The notes beneath the pieces are model-generated. The model was given only the letters and a program-made list of their open reading frames with translations. It was not told where the DNA came from and searched no databases. From Chryseosolibacter histidinae (GTDB lineage: Bacteria > Bacteroidota > Bacteroidia > Cytophagales > Cyclobacteriaceae): a stretch of DNA of 64,000 bases. The position numbers were made by a program, and so were the translations under genes. The DNA lies in NCBI RefSeq assembly GCF_018598225.1, contig NZ_JAHESF010000020.1:56857-120856 (forward strand), in the 5' to 3' direction. Positions 1-8,991 of the stretch are shown in pieces; within the stretch, counting starts at the first letter, position 1; each line of letters starts with the position of its first letter.

Positions 1-19
1 TTTATGATAAATGGCGGAA

Positions 20-51
20 TAGTCCACGGTCCGCAGACCACGGTCCACGGC
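20..51. repeat. Heptad array, GTCCACG family
   Basis: The sequence repeats a 7-nt unit of the form GTCCACG / GTCCGCA / GACCACG with small changes. The same unit forms the outer arms of the composite elements at 7493-7725, 10275-10540, 13551-13797 and 16571-16806. Only one arm is seen here, so the partner may lie outside the window or be lost. Confidence 0.7.
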
Positions 52-265
52 CTTGTGTCAGAACTTCATTGATTTAAGCTCCTGGTCGCAAGGCCCCATG
101 CGAAGTTTTAAAATTGAAGGGGATGGGAGGGATGAAATAACGGTAGAAAGGGCGCAAAAAACGAAGAATGAATGTGCGGAATTGTCGGAGTTATCAGCAA
201 GCACCACTAATATTGCCCAAGACTAACGCCTGACCGGAACCCAAATCGTTGAGCATACTCTTCCA

Positions 266-347
266 GTCATATGGCATGAGGACATAAGCCAATCTTCGGC
301 CTGGCAGGAGCATGCGCGGATTGGGTTGAGTCCGAATGCCATATGAC
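266..347. repeat. Imperfect inverted repeat (long hairpin)
   Basis: GTCATATGGCAT at 266-277 is exactly complementary to ATGCCATATGAC at 336-347. Inside, GGAC pairs with GTCC and CCAATC with GATTGG, giving an approximately 80-nt interrupted stem around a GC-rich loop. It lies downstream of the DUF885 gene on the minus strand, so it could fold at the 3' end of that transcript, or it could be a small palindromic mobile element. Confidence 0.6.
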
Positions 348-415
348 GAGGCCCCCGCCGCGGCCTCGGAGCGGCACCGAAACTTAATTCCCCACACAAA
401 TTTATGCCGCAATAC

Positions 416-2134
416 CTATTTATCATAAAACCGCCACGAAGTTTTGAAATCCTCCTTCACCTTTTGATCAGTAAGGATCACCCTGACCATCTCCACGGGC
501 ATACTATTCTCACGCATCACCGCATCGTGATACTGCTTATAAGTCATCTTACCAGAATCCACCAATTCCTTTTTCAAAGCATAAAACTGGAACGCCCCGG
601 TCATATACGCCAGCTGGTACAATGGCCCATAGTTGGTAGTGAATGAGCGGCGTACTTCACCTTCAGCGTTAGCGCGTTCGTGCCCCACGCGGTCAACAAG
701 GAAATCGATGCATTGCTGGGGTGTCCATTTATCCAGGTGATAGTTGAGGGAGAAGATGATCCGTGCGCAGCGGTGCATCCGCCAGAACAACATCCCAACC
801 TTGTCTTCAGGTGAGCGGGGAAAGTTCATATCCCAGAGCACAAATTCCCAGTACAAAGCCCAGCCTTCGGTCCAGAAGGGTGTGCGGAAATTCCGGTACA
901 CCTTATTCCTGTTGTTCATGAAGCCCTGCAGGTGATGGCCGGCGATGAGCTCATGATGCACCACGGCCCTGGCAAAGTGCGGGTTGTTCCCCCGGAAACT
1001 CATCATCTTGTCTTCGTGCGACATGTCGTCGGTAGGATAGGAGATCCTGAGTACTTCGCCCCCCAGAAAAAAGGGACTGACCAATTGCGCTTTGGGAGAC
1101 AACATCAGCATCCGCCAGGTTTCTTCAGCCAGCGGTGGAATGGTGATGAGGTCCTTTTCTTTGAGGAACGCAACCGACTCGTCATACAGCTTGAGCATGG
1201 CTTCGGGTTGGTGGCCTGCGGGCACATAGGTCTGCTTCACTTTCTCCTGCGCTTTTTTCCAGTCGTTGCCGAAGCCCATTTCTTTTGACGCTTTGAGGAG
1301 CTCGGCATCGCACCACGCAAATTCCTTATTGGCGATCTCGATGAGCTCTTCGGGCGAGTAGGGGATCAGCTCATATTTCAGCAGGCGCAACAGCTCTTCT
1401 CTGCCGATGGGACTCCCGATGATGCCGCTGCCATCGTCTTTCGGCAGAACGGTTTTGTCGATCTTGTTCTTTAACAGGCGCGAATATTTGGCGAGTGTGC
1501 TATCCAATTCCTGTAAAGGTTTCTTCACCCACCAGGTGAAATCAGGATCATAACCGTGGTAGAATTCGAATACACTTCTCAGCGCACCCTGGTGGGCGGC
1601 TACGATGTCAGACGCTCGTGCCGCCAGGGCAGGCGTTAGGTTCGGCTCCTGGATCAGCGCTACGATCTTTTGGTTTACGGTTGTCCGGAGGTCGCTCAGT
1701 GTGGCGGCAACTTTAGGGCTTTCAAGATGTGTACCGCGGCGGCGAAGTTTCTCCAGCTCATAGATGGGGTCTCCGTACGATACAAACTTTTGCACCGCGT
1801 TATACTCTTTTCCCTCCTGCGAAAGCAGGAACAATCTGTTCTCGAGATCTCTTTTAAAGAGAATGTAGTCCGCCCTTCCGCCAGCCGACAGGTTGTTGAA
1901 GGAGATCGACTTCAGCTGGCCCAGGTAATCCTGGTAAAACTTTGTGAGCCGTTCGCGCCTTTCCGGCGAATTCTGAACAACATAGAAACGGGTCAGGCTT
2001 CCCTCATCCGCCGCAAACGCCGTCATCAGCGGTGCAACCTCCGTAGCATACGTACTCAACGCGGGCTGGGCATAACAAAATAAAACCTGAAAGAAACAAA
2101 GAACACAGATCGTTATAAACCTGACAATATTCAT
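416..2134 (-). CDS. DUF885 family protein, predicted secreted metallopeptidase-like
   Basis: The protein is 572 aa when started at the ATG at 2134, which places a hydrophobic signal peptide ending near CYAQ at the N-terminus; the longer frame up to 2227 would bury it, so I chose the inner start. Residues about 393-401 read HHELIAGHH, and EGWALYWE follows at about 424-431; both are hallmarks of DUF885, a family of predicted zinc-dependent peptidases that are usually exported. Length fits the family. It stands alone with no operon partner and is divergent from the VOC gene at 2421. Substrate is unknown. Family assignment is strong; catalytic activity is inferred. Confidence 0.85.
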   Translation of the reverse strand: MNIVRFITICVLCFFQVLFCYAQPALSTYATEVAPLMTAFAADEGSLTRFYVVQNSPERRERLTKFYQDYLGQLKSISFNNLSAGGRADYILFKRDLENRLFLLSQEGKEYNAVQKFVSYGDPIYELEKLRRRGTHLESPKVAATLSDLRTTVNQKIVALIQEPNLTPALAARASDIVAAHQGALRSVFEFYHGYDPDFTWWVKKPLQELDSTLAKYSRLLKNKIDKTVLPKDDGSGIIGSPIGREELLRLLKYELIPYSPEELIEIANKEFAWCDAELLKASKEMGFGNDWKKAQEKVKQTYVPAGHQPEAMLKLYDESVAFLKEKDLITIPPLAEETWRMLMLSPKAQLVSPFFLGGEVLRISYPTDDMSHEDKMMSFRGNNPHFARAVVHHELIAGHHLQGFMNNRNKVYRNFRTPFWTEGWALYWEFVLWDMNFPRSPEDKVGMLFWRMHRCARIIFSLNYHLDKWTPQQCIDFLVDRVGHERANAEGEVRRSFTTNYGPLYQLAYMTGAFQFYALKKELVDSGKMTYKQYHDAVMRENSMPVEMVRVILTDQKVKEDFKTSWRFYDK

Positions 2135-2330
2135 GATGATAAATTTTCCAAAGGGTAAAATACTGAAACTACCTATCTTCTCTCCCGCAACGCCCCATTT
2201 TTCCTCCTGCGGACTATTTCCCCCCATAACGGCCCCATGGGGTTATGAACGCACTTCATTATCATTTTCCGTCTTTTTCTTTTCTTCCAGATCTACTTTT
2301 CGACCGATACACCACAAGTCGTCAGAGCCT

Positions 2331-2377
2331 CCTTACTCCTTAATTCTTACTCCTTACTCCTGACTTCTGACTTCTAG
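2331..2377. repeat. Heptad array, TACTCCT / TGACTTC family
   Basis: Pyrimidine-rich 7-nt units (TTACTCC, TGACTTC) are repeated with variation between the divergent starts of the DUF885 gene (2134) and the VOC gene (2421). It is the complement of the GGAGTAA/GTCAGGA arrays at 23785-23870 and 37005-37163. This is one of the few arrays here not placed just after a stop codon. Confidence 0.65.
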
Positions 2378-2420
2378 CTCTTTTCCCTATCTTACGGTTC
2401 CAATAAAACATAAACAACCC

Positions 2421-2873
2421 ATGAATCGCCTGCTCGCTCTCATACTTCTGCTCGTCATATCCCCACAACTCGCAAAAGCCCAGGTAAAACCGAAGGTCAG
2501 GATCAACCACACCGCCATCTTCGTTGTTGACCTGAAAGTAACCAAAGCGTTTTATGAGAACATCATCGGACTGGATACCATCCCCGAGCCGTTTCATGAT
2601 GGCAAGCATGCCTGGTATAGTTTGGGTGGAGGTGTGGCCATGCACGTGATCCAGGGAGCCACCGAAAAGAAAACGTATTATAAGAATCAGCACACTTGCT
2701 TCAGCGTGCCTTCTGTGGAAGCATTTACCGCAGTGCTCAAAAAGAATAACATTCCATTCGAAGATGTGTCGGGTAAGAAGAATACCATCTCCAACCGTGT
2801 GGATGGCGTCAAACAGATCTGGTTACAAGACCCCGACGGCTACTGGCTCGAGATCAACGATGCTAAGGAGTAA
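2421..2873 (+). CDS. VOC (glyoxalase/bleomycin resistance) superfamily protein, secreted
   Basis: The 150-aa protein begins with a signal peptide (hydrophobic residues 4-17, then LAKAQ) followed by one vicinal-oxygen-chelate domain. Family features visible are the opening NHTAIFVVDL strand, KAFYENIIGLDTI, and the closing DPDGYWLEI. VOC proteins bind a metal with His/Glu residues and include glyoxalase I, dioxygenases and antibiotic-binding proteins; the substrate cannot be read from sequence. The signal peptide is unusual for glyoxalases and suggests a periplasmic role. It is convergent with the TauE gene, 18 nt away. Family is confident, function is not. Confidence 0.85.
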   Translation: MNRLLALILLLVISPQLAKAQVKPKVRINHTAIFVVDLKVTKAFYENIIGLDTIPEPFHDGKHAWYSLGGGVAMHVIQGATEKKTYYKNQHTCFSVPSVEAFTAVLKKNNIPFEDVSGKKNTISNRVDGVKQIWLQDPDGYWLEINDAKE

Positions 2874-2891
2874 AACAGACTGTAGGCTTGG

Positions 2892-3665
2892 CTACTTCAC
2901 AAAAAGATCATAACCGAAGCGAAGGATGATGGCAACAACCACCATCAAAAAGAACACCCTGATAAATTTGTTGCCTTTCAGAATGGCTAACCGCGCTCCG
3001 AAAAAAGCGCCGGAGGCATTGCACACCGCCATGGGAATGGCAATTTTAATGAGGATGAGACTTTTGAGGGAGAAAAAAAGAACGCTGCCTACATTGGTGG
3101 CGATGTTCACCAGCTTGGCATGAGCGCTGGCCCTGAGAAAATCGAATCCGATCAGTGTGATGAAGCCCAGCACGAGAAAGCTGCCGGTGCCCGGACCGAA
3201 GAAGCCATCGTAAAAACCGAGCAGTAATCCCATCAGCGCACCATACGCCAGCTGCCTTGAAACAGGCATCGGTTCCTCGCTGTTCTGGGTGCCGAAATCT
3301 TTTTTCCGGTACGTGTAGATCGCCACGATCACCAGGATGCCGAACGCCAGGGGCTTCATAAAATAGTTGGGTACCACACTCACGGTATACGAGCCGGCCA
3401 TGGCTGCAGCAAAAGCAATGGCACAAACCGGAAGCAGGACCCGGGCGATGAGCTTCACTTTGCGGCTGTACTGATAGCCACTCATGATGCTCCCGGCCAT
3501 AGAGGGGATCTTTGTGGTAGCCAGGATCACAGGAACGGGATACTGCGGAAGAATGAACAACGACGCCGGTGTTTGCACAAGGCCGCCTCCGCCGATGATG
3601 GCATCGATGAAACCCGCTAAAAACGAGAAGAAACAGAGGGCGAGAACATCGTAAAGCTCAATCAT
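2892..3665 (-). CDS. Sulfite exporter TauE/SafE family membrane protein
   Basis: The 257-aa product, started at the ATG at 3665, is almost entirely hydrophobic with about eight predicted membrane spans. The N-terminal stretch [19 protein letters not shown] and the internal repeat [14 protein letters not shown] are typical of the TauE/SafE (DUF81) family, inner-membrane carriers linked to export of sulfite, sulfoacetate and other organic anions. An in-frame start at 3725 would add a non-hydrophobic tail and was rejected. There are no sulfur-metabolism neighbours, so the substrate is open. It is convergent with the VOC gene at 2421-2873. Confidence 0.88.
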   Translation of the reverse strand: MIELYDVLALCFFSFLAGFIDAIIGGGGLVQTPASLFILPQYPVPVILATTKIPSMAGSIMSGYQYSRKVKLIARVLLPVCAIAFAAAMAGSYTVSVVPNYFMKPLAFGILVIVAIYTYRKKDFGTQNSEEPMPVSRQLAYGALMGLLLGFYDGFFGPGTGSFLVLGFITLIGFDFLRASAHAKLVNIATNVGSVLFFSLKSLILIKIAIPMAVCNASGAFFGARLAILKGNKFIRVFFLMVVVAIILRFGYDLFVK

Positions 3666-3761
3666 GCGGCTGGTGACAATTTTAACGGGTACAAATCTAT
3701 CCGTTTCCACGCACACTGGCACCATTTTTTTGCTCCTTGCTTCGAATCAACCAGCAGCATT

Positions 3762-4148
3762 ATGTTCGGGCAGACAAAAGCATTCAGCGGATTTTCTGTT
3801 AATGATATCAAAAAAGCCAAAGCGTTCTACCAGAATACGCTGGGGCTTACCGTAAAAGATACCCCAATGGGGGTCCTCGAATTGCACATCGAGGGTAACA
3901 ATCCCATCATCATTTACCCCAAGCCCGATCACGTTCCTGCTACTTTTACCATCCTTAATTTTCCGGTGCCCGACATTGAAAACGCGGTAGACGCCCTGAT
4001 CGTAAAAGGCATCGTGTTTGAACAGTACGAAGGCAACATCAAAACAGACTCCAAAGGTATCAGCCGCGGCAATGGCGGCCCGAATATCGCCTGGTTCAAA
4101 GATCCGGCGGGGAATATCTTATCGGTGTTAGAGAAAACCGGGAGATGA
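3762..4148 (+). CDS. VOC superfamily protein, cytoplasmic
   Basis: The 128-aa single-domain protein has VOC signatures: [19 protein letters not shown] near the start and [14 protein letters not shown] near the end. Unlike the VOC protein at 2421 it has no signal peptide. The family binds metals and acts on small molecules or confers resistance by binding drugs; the exact activity is unknown. It is transcribed away from the TauE gene and stands alone. Its stop codon is followed with no gap by the heptad-bordered repeat at 4149. Confidence 0.85.
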   Translation: MFGQTKAFSGFSVNDIKKAKAFYQNTLGLTVKDTPMGVLELHIEGNNPIIIYPKPDHVPATFTILNFPVPDIENAVDALIVKGIVFEQYEGNIKTDSKGISRGNGGPNIAWFKDPAGNILSVLEKTGR

Positions 4149-4304
4149 CAGTAGGCAGTTGACAAATCATGATCGCAAGCGATCATGGCAGTAGACAAAG
4201 GTGTCCCTACATTCGTCGGAGGTGTACTTATTACAGTGAATCGTAGCACGACGATCCATATATCAACGCCCGCCCTTTGTCAACTGCCATTTGCCTACTG
4301 TCAA
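4149..4304. repeat. Composite palindromic element with CAGTAGGCA heptad arms
   Basis: The left arm reads CAGTAGGCAGTTGACAAAT and the right arm (4279-4304) is its approximate complement ending GCCTACTGTC. A perfect inner hairpin CATGATCGC-AA-GCGATCATG lies within the left arm. The core contains TGAATCGTAGCACGA and TCAACGCCCGCCCTTTG. A homologous full copy lies at 8992-9175, and related pieces at 4322-4430 and 38167-38266. The element starts directly after the VOC stop codon. It codes for nothing that I can support. Confidence 0.75.
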
Positions 4305-4321
4305 TTATTTTTCGAGCCGCC

Positions 4322-4430
4322 GTTGTTGGTGTTCTTCACCAACAACCCGCCAACAACACCACGAATCGTAGCAGGGCCTTGAATCTCAACGCCCGCCCTT
4401 TGTCAACTGCCATTTGTCTACTGTCAATTA
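4322..4430. repeat. Partial copy of the CAGTAGGCA element with a 10-bp hairpin
   Basis: GTTGTTGGTG-TTCTT-CACCAACAAC at 4322-4346 is a perfect stem-loop; its exact reverse complement occurs at 38241-38266. It is followed by ATCGTAGCAGGG and TCAACGCCCGCCCTTTG, shared with the neighbouring element, and by a right heptad arm. The right arm supplies the -33 box of the promoter listed next. Confidence 0.7.
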
Positions 4431-4443
4431 TTTTATATATTTG
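4413..4443 (+). promoter_or_regulatory. Bacteroidota-type promoter for the PadR-permease operon
   Basis: TTTG at 4413-4416, 19 nt, then TATATTTG at 4436-4443 match the Bacteroidota sigma-ABfr consensus (TTTG, N19-21, TAnnTTTG) in full. A start about 7 nt downstream would give a leader of about 20 nt before the PadR ATG at 4470. Confidence 0.7.
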
Positions 4444-4469
4444 TTCTACTAAAGTTGAAATAATCACGC

Positions 4470-4796
4470 ATGTCGCGCATCTACTTAGGAGAACTGGAAG
4501 AATTAATTTTGCTCATGGTGGCGCTCCTTAATAAGGAGGCCTATGGTGTTTCCATCGCTGAGGAGCTTCGGAAAAACGCTTCCAGGGACATCAGCATCAG
4601 TGCCATTCATGCCGTGCTGCACCGGCTCGAGGAAAAGGGATTTGTGAAGTCAAAGATGGGAGGGGCATCGGCAGAGCGCGGTGGACGAAGGAAACGGTTG
4701 TTCAGCATCACGGCCCACGGACGCCACGCACTGGAGGAGCTGCGCGATACGCGTGATCTCATCTGGGGCCTTATCACCAAAACTCAGGCAACATGA
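4470..4796 (+). CDS. PadR family transcriptional regulator
   Basis: The 108-aa protein is a winged-helix repressor of the PadR type. It starts with YLGELEELILLMVALL, continues with the recognition-helix region ISISAIHAVLHRLEEKGFV, and has the basic wing AERGGRRKRLFSITAHG. PadR proteins bind operators near their own promoter and are released by small hydrophobic effectors. The last 4 nt overlap the following permease gene (ATGA), so the two are translationally coupled; the likely job is to control the permease and itself. The same arrangement recurs at 10615-13547. The promoter at 4413-4443 sits directly upstream. Confidence 0.9.
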   Translation: MSRIYLGELEELILLMVALLNKEAYGVSIAEELRKNASRDISISAIHAVLHRLEEKGFVKSKMGGASAERGGRRKRLFSITAHGRHALEELRDTRDLIWGLITKTQAT

Positions 4797-7486
4797 AAAA
4801 AAATGCCACACCTCCCGGCTGGATCGACTCCCTTATCGACCGTTTGGCCCCTGATGAATTTGCAGAAGAGATCAGGGGAGACCTGTATGAGCTTTTTTGC
4901 AGCGACCTGGACCAGAAAGGTATAAGCGCTGCCAGGAGAAGATATGTTTTTAATGGCCTGGGATTCCTGGCCAAGAGTTTTTTCTGGAAAAGGCAACCAC
5001 GCCACCACACCAATCCTTTCACCATGCTGAGCAGTTATTTTAAGATGGCCCGCAGAAGCCTGATGGCTTACAAGGGCAACACCGTGATCAATGTACTCGG
5101 ACTTGTTGTTGGCATCGCGTCGGCGCTCGTGATCGCCACCGTGATCCGGTACGAGCTGAGCTTCGACTCCTTTCACAGCGACGCCGACCGCATTTACAGA
5201 ATGGTGCGGTGCAGCCTGCCCGAGCTGGCCGCCAACAAACGTTCCAATTGCCGCACCGGTATTTCATATCCCGTTCCTGATGCGGTCAAAGCGGAGACCA
5301 CGGGACTGGTGGAAATCGTCTCCATGCAATACTTCGAAGATGTATTCGTGGAGGTGCCCGATAAATCGGGCAACATCGTCAGCAGGTTCAGGGAAGAGCG
5401 CGGTTGCGTGATGGTGGAGCCATCGTTTTTCAAGATCTTCGATTTTAAAGGCACTGGCTTCCGCTGGATCGCCGGTAATCCTGACAAAGCATTAGAAGAG
5501 CCCCTCAGCGTGGTGCTGACGCGATCGCTGGCCGAAAAATATTTTCCCGGTGGCAACGCCATGGGCATGATCCTGAAGATGGAGAGAGAAGCGGACTGCA
5601 AGGTAACAGGCATCATTGAAGACCTGCCGCCGAACACCGACCTTCCCTTTACCGTGCTTGTATCGTATGCCACCTTGCGCATGGGCAGGGGAGACCGCAT
5701 GAACAACGACTGGGGTGGCGTGAACGATGAGCACCACACCTACGTGAAGCTTGCACCCGGCATTACCCCACGCGAAATGGAAAAGCGTATTGCCAGGGTA
5801 CATCAGTCGCATACACCGAAAGACCTTTACGAGGGGCGTCACTACCTGCTGCAGCCCCTGCGCGACCTTCATTTCGATACACGCTTCAACAATTACAACG
5901 GCCGGACCATCAGCCGCGAGACCATCCTGGCCATTACACTGGTGGGATTGTTCCTGCTGCTCACGGCCGCCATCAACTATATTAACCTGGCTACCGCACA
6001 ATCGGTGATGCGGGCCAAAGAGATCGGGCTGCGCAAAGTGATGGGCAGCACCCGGAAGACCCTGGTGCTTCAGCTGTTCACCGAAACCTTTGTGGTGGTG
6101 CTCATAGCGGGCGTGATTGCACTGGTAATCGCCGAGCTGATGCTGATCAACTTTCAGTCGTTGCTCAACGTCACGCTCAGGGGGTTCAATTTCACGGATC
6201 CGTTTACACTTCTATCGCTGCTGGCCATTGTGCTGGTGGTCACGCTCTTCGCGGGCATTTATCCTTCGATGGTCATGTCGGGATTCAACCCGGTGGTGGC
6301 CATGAAGAACAGGTTTGCTACAGAGAAGATCGGAGGATTTAGCCTGCGCAAGGTGCTGGTGGTGGCGCAGTTTACCATCACGCAGATGCTGGTGGTCGGA
6401 ACGTTCCTGGTGGTGGCGCAGATGCGTTACTTTCAAAACGCCGACATGGGTTTTGACAAGGAAGCCGTCGTTACCATGCCCCTGCCCGGCAAAGCCGATC
6501 CGCACAAGTTCCAGGTAATGGAAGACCAGCTCAGGTCGCAGGCGTTTGTGGCCGATGTGGCCTTCAGCTCTACACTTCCCTCGGGTGTGCGCCGTAACCG
6601 ATCGGCTACGGATGTGGGAAGAGAAGATGCAACAACCTCCAAAGACTATGTAGTCTACGAATATCAGTCCATCGATCCGTCATACATTGACCTCTACAAG
6701 ATCCGCCTGCTGGCCGGAAGAGGTATTGGCCTGCAGGATTCAGCGGGAGAAAATGTGTTGATCAATAAGAAGCTCGCCCAAAGACTCCGTCTCGGAACCC
6801 CTGAGGAAGCGGTAGGAGAAGTGCTCAAGGCGAGCTGGGGAAAACAATTTACCGTGGTGGGTGTCATTGACGATTTTTACTCCAACTCCATGAAAGAAGG
6901 AGCGGACAACATGTTGCTGGTCACCGATCCGGGAAAGTTCGATTATGTCAGCGTAAAGCTTGCGATCGGTGAAGGACAAGGATCCATGCAGGAGGCGGTG
7001 AAACAGATGGAGAAGATCTGGACCGCGGCCTACCCGGAGCACATCTTCAGTTATGAGTTCTTCGACGAAAATATCAGGGCATTTTACGTCCAGGAAGAAA
7101 AATATGCGCAGCTTTTTCAGCTGTTCTCGTTGATCTTTCTGCTGATAGGTTGCCTGGGCCTCTATGGATTGATCACGTTTGTAGTGAACCGGAAAGGCAA
7201 GGAAGTGGCCCTGCGAAAAGTGCTCGGCGCCACGGTATCAAACATCCTGCTGATGTTCTCGAGAGAATATGTTCAGCTGATTGTGCTGTCGTTCCTCATT
7301 GCAGTGCCCGTGGCCTATTATGCGGTGAACAGCTGGCTCAGTAATTTCGCGAATCACATCACGCTGCAGTGGTGGCTGTTTGCCGTGCCAGGATTGCTCG
7401 TGCTCACCATCGCGCTGCTGGTAGTGATCTCAAAATCCATGCGCACTGCGAATGCGAATCCTGTTGACAAATTGAAGTATGAATAG
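4793..7486 (+). CDS. FtsX/MacB-type ABC transporter permease with N-terminal prefix domain
   Basis: The 897-aa inner-membrane protein has a soluble permease-prefix domain (about residues 1-85) with the motif EEIRGDLYELF, then two FtsX halves, each with a periplasmic MacB core domain between membrane segments. The KEIGLRKVMGS and KEVALRKVLGA motifs after the first and second cores are typical of this family. Such permeases normally need a separate ATPase; none is encoded next to it. The partner PadR gene overlaps by 4 nt. Likely roles are export of peptides or toxic compounds or envelope stress signalling, but the substrate is unknown. Related to the permeases at 10938 and 25225. Confidence 0.9.
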   Translation: MKKNATPPGWIDSLIDRLAPDEFAEEIRGDLYELFCSDLDQKGISAARRRYVFNGLGFLAKSFFWKRQPRHHTNPFTMLSSYFKMARRSLMAYKGNTVINVLGLVVGIASALVIATVIRYELSFDSFHSDADRIYRMVRCSLPELAANKRSNCRTGISYPVPDAVKAETTGLVEIVSMQYFEDVFVEVPDKSGNIVSRFREERGCVMVEPSFFKIFDFKGTGFRWIAGNPDKALEEPLSVVLTRSLAEKYFPGGNAMGMILKMEREADCKVTGIIEDLPPNTDLPFTVLVSYATLRMGRGDRMNNDWGGVNDEHHTYVKLAPGITPREMEKRIARVHQSHTPKDLYEGRHYLLQPLRDLHFDTRFNNYNGRTISRETILAITLVGLFLLLTAAINYINLATAQSVMRAKEIGLRKVMGSTRKTLVLQLFTETFVVVLIAGVIALVIAELMLINFQSLLNVTLRGFNFTDPFTLLSLLAIVLVVTLFAGIYPSMVMSGFNPVVAMKNRFATEKIGGFSLRKVLVVAQFTITQMLVVGTFLVVAQMRYFQNADMGFDKEAVVTMPLPGKADPHKFQVMEDQLRSQAFVADVAFSSTLPSGVRRNRSATDVGREDATTSKDYVVYEYQSIDPSYIDLYKIRLLAGRGIGLQDSAGENVLINKKLAQRLRLGTPEEAVGEVLKASWGKQFTVVGVIDDFYSNSMKEGADNMLLVTDPGKFDYVSVKLAIGEGQGSMQEAVKQMEKIWTAAYPEHIFSYEFFDENIRAFYVQEEKYAQLFQLFSLIFLLIGCLGLYGLITFVVNRKGKEVALRKVLGATVSNILLMFSREYVQLIVLSFLIAVPVAYYAVNSWLSNFANHITLQWWLFAVPGLLVLTIALLVVISKSMRTANANPVDKLKYE

Positions 7487-7492
7487 TTAAAT

Positions 7493-7725
7493 AGTCCACA
7501 ATTCCTCTAATCCGTCATCCTGAACGGCGGAAGTGCGAAGGCTTGCGGGAGTGAAGGATCCCCTTGTAACAGCGTGTGAACGCATGAAGCAGAGGTTCGC
7601 AATAGGTTCGCAGTGACCTTCGGGGGGATCCTTCGCTCGCTCAATGCCCACCGCCCAACCACCGTTCAGAATGACGGTCTTCGAAGGGGGAATGCCGTGG
7701 ACCGTCGACTGTGGACCGTGGACTC
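7493..7725. repeat. Nested inverted repeat: GTCCAC heptad arms around a GGATCC core
   Basis: CCGTCATCCTGAACGG (7512-7527) pairs with CCGTTCAGAATGACGG (7662-7677), and GAAGGATCCCC (7553-7563) pairs with GGGGATCCTTC (7624-7634). Outside lie an AGTCCAC unit on the left and GTGGACC/GTGGACT heptads on the right. Similar elements are at 10275, 16571 and, with different arms, 46905 and 28218. It fills the whole gap between two convergent genes, starting 7 nt after one stop codon and ending about 3 nt from the other. Confidence 0.8.
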
Positions 7726-7727
7726 TT

Positions 7728-8852
7728 CTACAGCTTCAGATCTACTTTCTTCCCACTCTTCACCGCCAGAAAAATAGCATCGATGATCTTCAGGTCTTTG
7801 AGTCCTTCTTCGCCATCTACCGGCACAACGGGTTGTTTGCCTTGGAGTATAATGCCCGCCATTTCATCCATTTGTACGGTCTGGTGTGTGACGTGCGGAT
7901 GCGTGAGCTCGCCGGCATGCGTGCGTCCCTTGATAGGGCCATAACCGGTGGAAGGTTGCATCTCGGCGAATCCCTTCTCGCCATTCAGGAAGAACCTGTC
8001 GAGGTTGTTCATGGTGTAGGTAGAGAGGCAGGAGGCCACGGCGCCTGACGGGAAGCCTAGCTGGAACTGGATGGTCTCATCCACGCCTTCCTTGAATTTC
8101 TCAGGGTTGGTCTTCGTCTCCTGTGCCGTAACCCATACCGGTTCTTCTCCCACCATATAACGCGCACCGTTGATAGAGTAGATGCCGATATCCATCATGG
8201 CGCCACCACCCGCGAGCTTTTTGTTGAGGCGCCACTGACGCGGGTCACCGATCGTGAAACCGGAGAGTCCCTGGAAGAATAATACTTTGCCGAACTCGCC
8301 GGCCTTTCTCATGCGGATGATCTCCAGTGTTTTCGGTTCAAAGTGCATCCGGTAGCCCACCAGTAGTTTTACATTCGCTTTTTTGCAGGCATCCACCATC
8401 TCCTGGCCTTCGGCAGCGTTGATGGCCATGGGCTTTTCGCAGATGGCGTGTTTGCCAGCCTTCGCCACGCGGATCACCTGGTCTTTATGAAGGCCATTGG
8501 GTGTGATCACATAAACAGCGTCGATGTCAGGATTGTTTTTGATGTTATCGAAGTTCTCGTAGTTGTAGCAGTTCTTTTCAGGGATGCCGTATTTGCTTTG
8601 CCAGTCTTTGACCTTGGAGGGCGTGCCGCTGATCACACCGGTGAGCTTCGCCATCTTGCAGTCGCGCATCGCCTCGGCTACACGCGTGCCGTAACTGCCC
8701 AGCCCCATGATCGCCACCCGCAGCACCGGCCCCTGGTAAGGTTCGCCATTGAAAGTATGGAGGTGCTCTGCTTCCGCCTTCAGCGAAGGAAGAAAAGGAA
8801 GCGCCAGTCCTGAAGCGGTGATCTTTTGGAGAAAGTGTCTGCGAGAGGTCAT
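7728..8852 (-). CDS. Gfo/Idh/MocA family oxidoreductase with Tat-type signal
   Basis: The 374-aa protein begins SRRHFLQK, a twin-arginine motif, followed by a hydrophobic stretch, which points to export by the Tat pathway. The NAD(P)-binding Rossmann loop is G50-L-G-S-Y-G55, and the diagnostic catalytic E139-K140-P141 motif follows. The family oxidises or isomerises sugars and cyclitols with NAD(P) bound tightly; exported members are common in Bacteroidota and often act like glucose-fructose oxidoreductase or glycosidase. The sugar substrate cannot be told. It is a single-gene unit whose stop codon lies about 5 nt from a heptad array. Confidence 0.9.
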   Translation of the reverse strand: MTSRRHFLQKITASGLALPFLPSLKAEAEHLHTFNGEPYQGPVLRVAIMGLGSYGTRVAEAMRDCKMAKLTGVISGTPSKVKDWQSKYGIPEKNCYNYENFDNIKNNPDIDAVYVITPNGLHKDQVIRVAKAGKHAICEKPMAINAAEGQEMVDACKKANVKLLVGYRMHFEPKTLEIIRMRKAGEFGKVLFFQGLSGFTIGDPRQWRLNKKLAGGGAMMDIGIYSINGARYMVGEEPVWVTAQETKTNPEKFKEGVDETIQFQLGFPSGAVASCLSTYTMNNLDRFFLNGEKGFAEMQPSTGYGPIKGRTHAGELTHPHVTHQTVQMDEMAGIILQGKQPVVPVDGEEGLKDLKIIDAIFLAVKSGKKVDLKL

Positions 8853-8857
8853 AGAGG

Positions 8858-8889
8858 TTAAAGGTTTGAAGTTTGAAATTAAAAGTTAG
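8858..8889. repeat. Short heptad array, AAGTTTG family
   Basis: Imperfect 7-nt units (AGGTTTG, AAGTTTG, AAATTAA) are repeated just upstream of the oxidoreductase start codon on the minus strand. This is a further heptad family, placed here in a 5' leader. The remaining 8890-8991 stretch holds nothing else that I recognise. Confidence 0.5.
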
Positions 8890-8991
8890 TCCGGGTGCCG
8901 GCAGATGCTGTCGGAACAAAGAGTCCTTTGAATTTCGGATAATTTAAGAAATGTCAGCTCGGGTCGGGCGCTTTTAATTTAGATAGTAGGT

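Larger units (their letters stand above)
1..415. other. Intergenic region without a supported gene
   Basis: No convincing coding region is visible. Two short overlapping reading frames on the minus strand (194-412 and 223-426) lie across an inverted repeat and resemble no family I know. The stretch holds a heptad repeat arm (20-51) and a large imperfect hairpin (266-347), both listed separately. The window edge may cut a neighbouring gene, but no frame enters from the left convincingly. Confidence 0.5.

Noticed and set aside
194..426. Two short overlapping minus-strand reading frames
   Set aside because: They run through the inverted repeat at 266-347 and read as unstructured Pro/Arg/Cys-rich sequence.
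5492..6001. Long antisense frames within the permease, baseplate and other large genes
   Set aside because: They are shadows of GC-biased coding sequence on the other strand, with His/Gln/Arg-rich translations and no family pattern.
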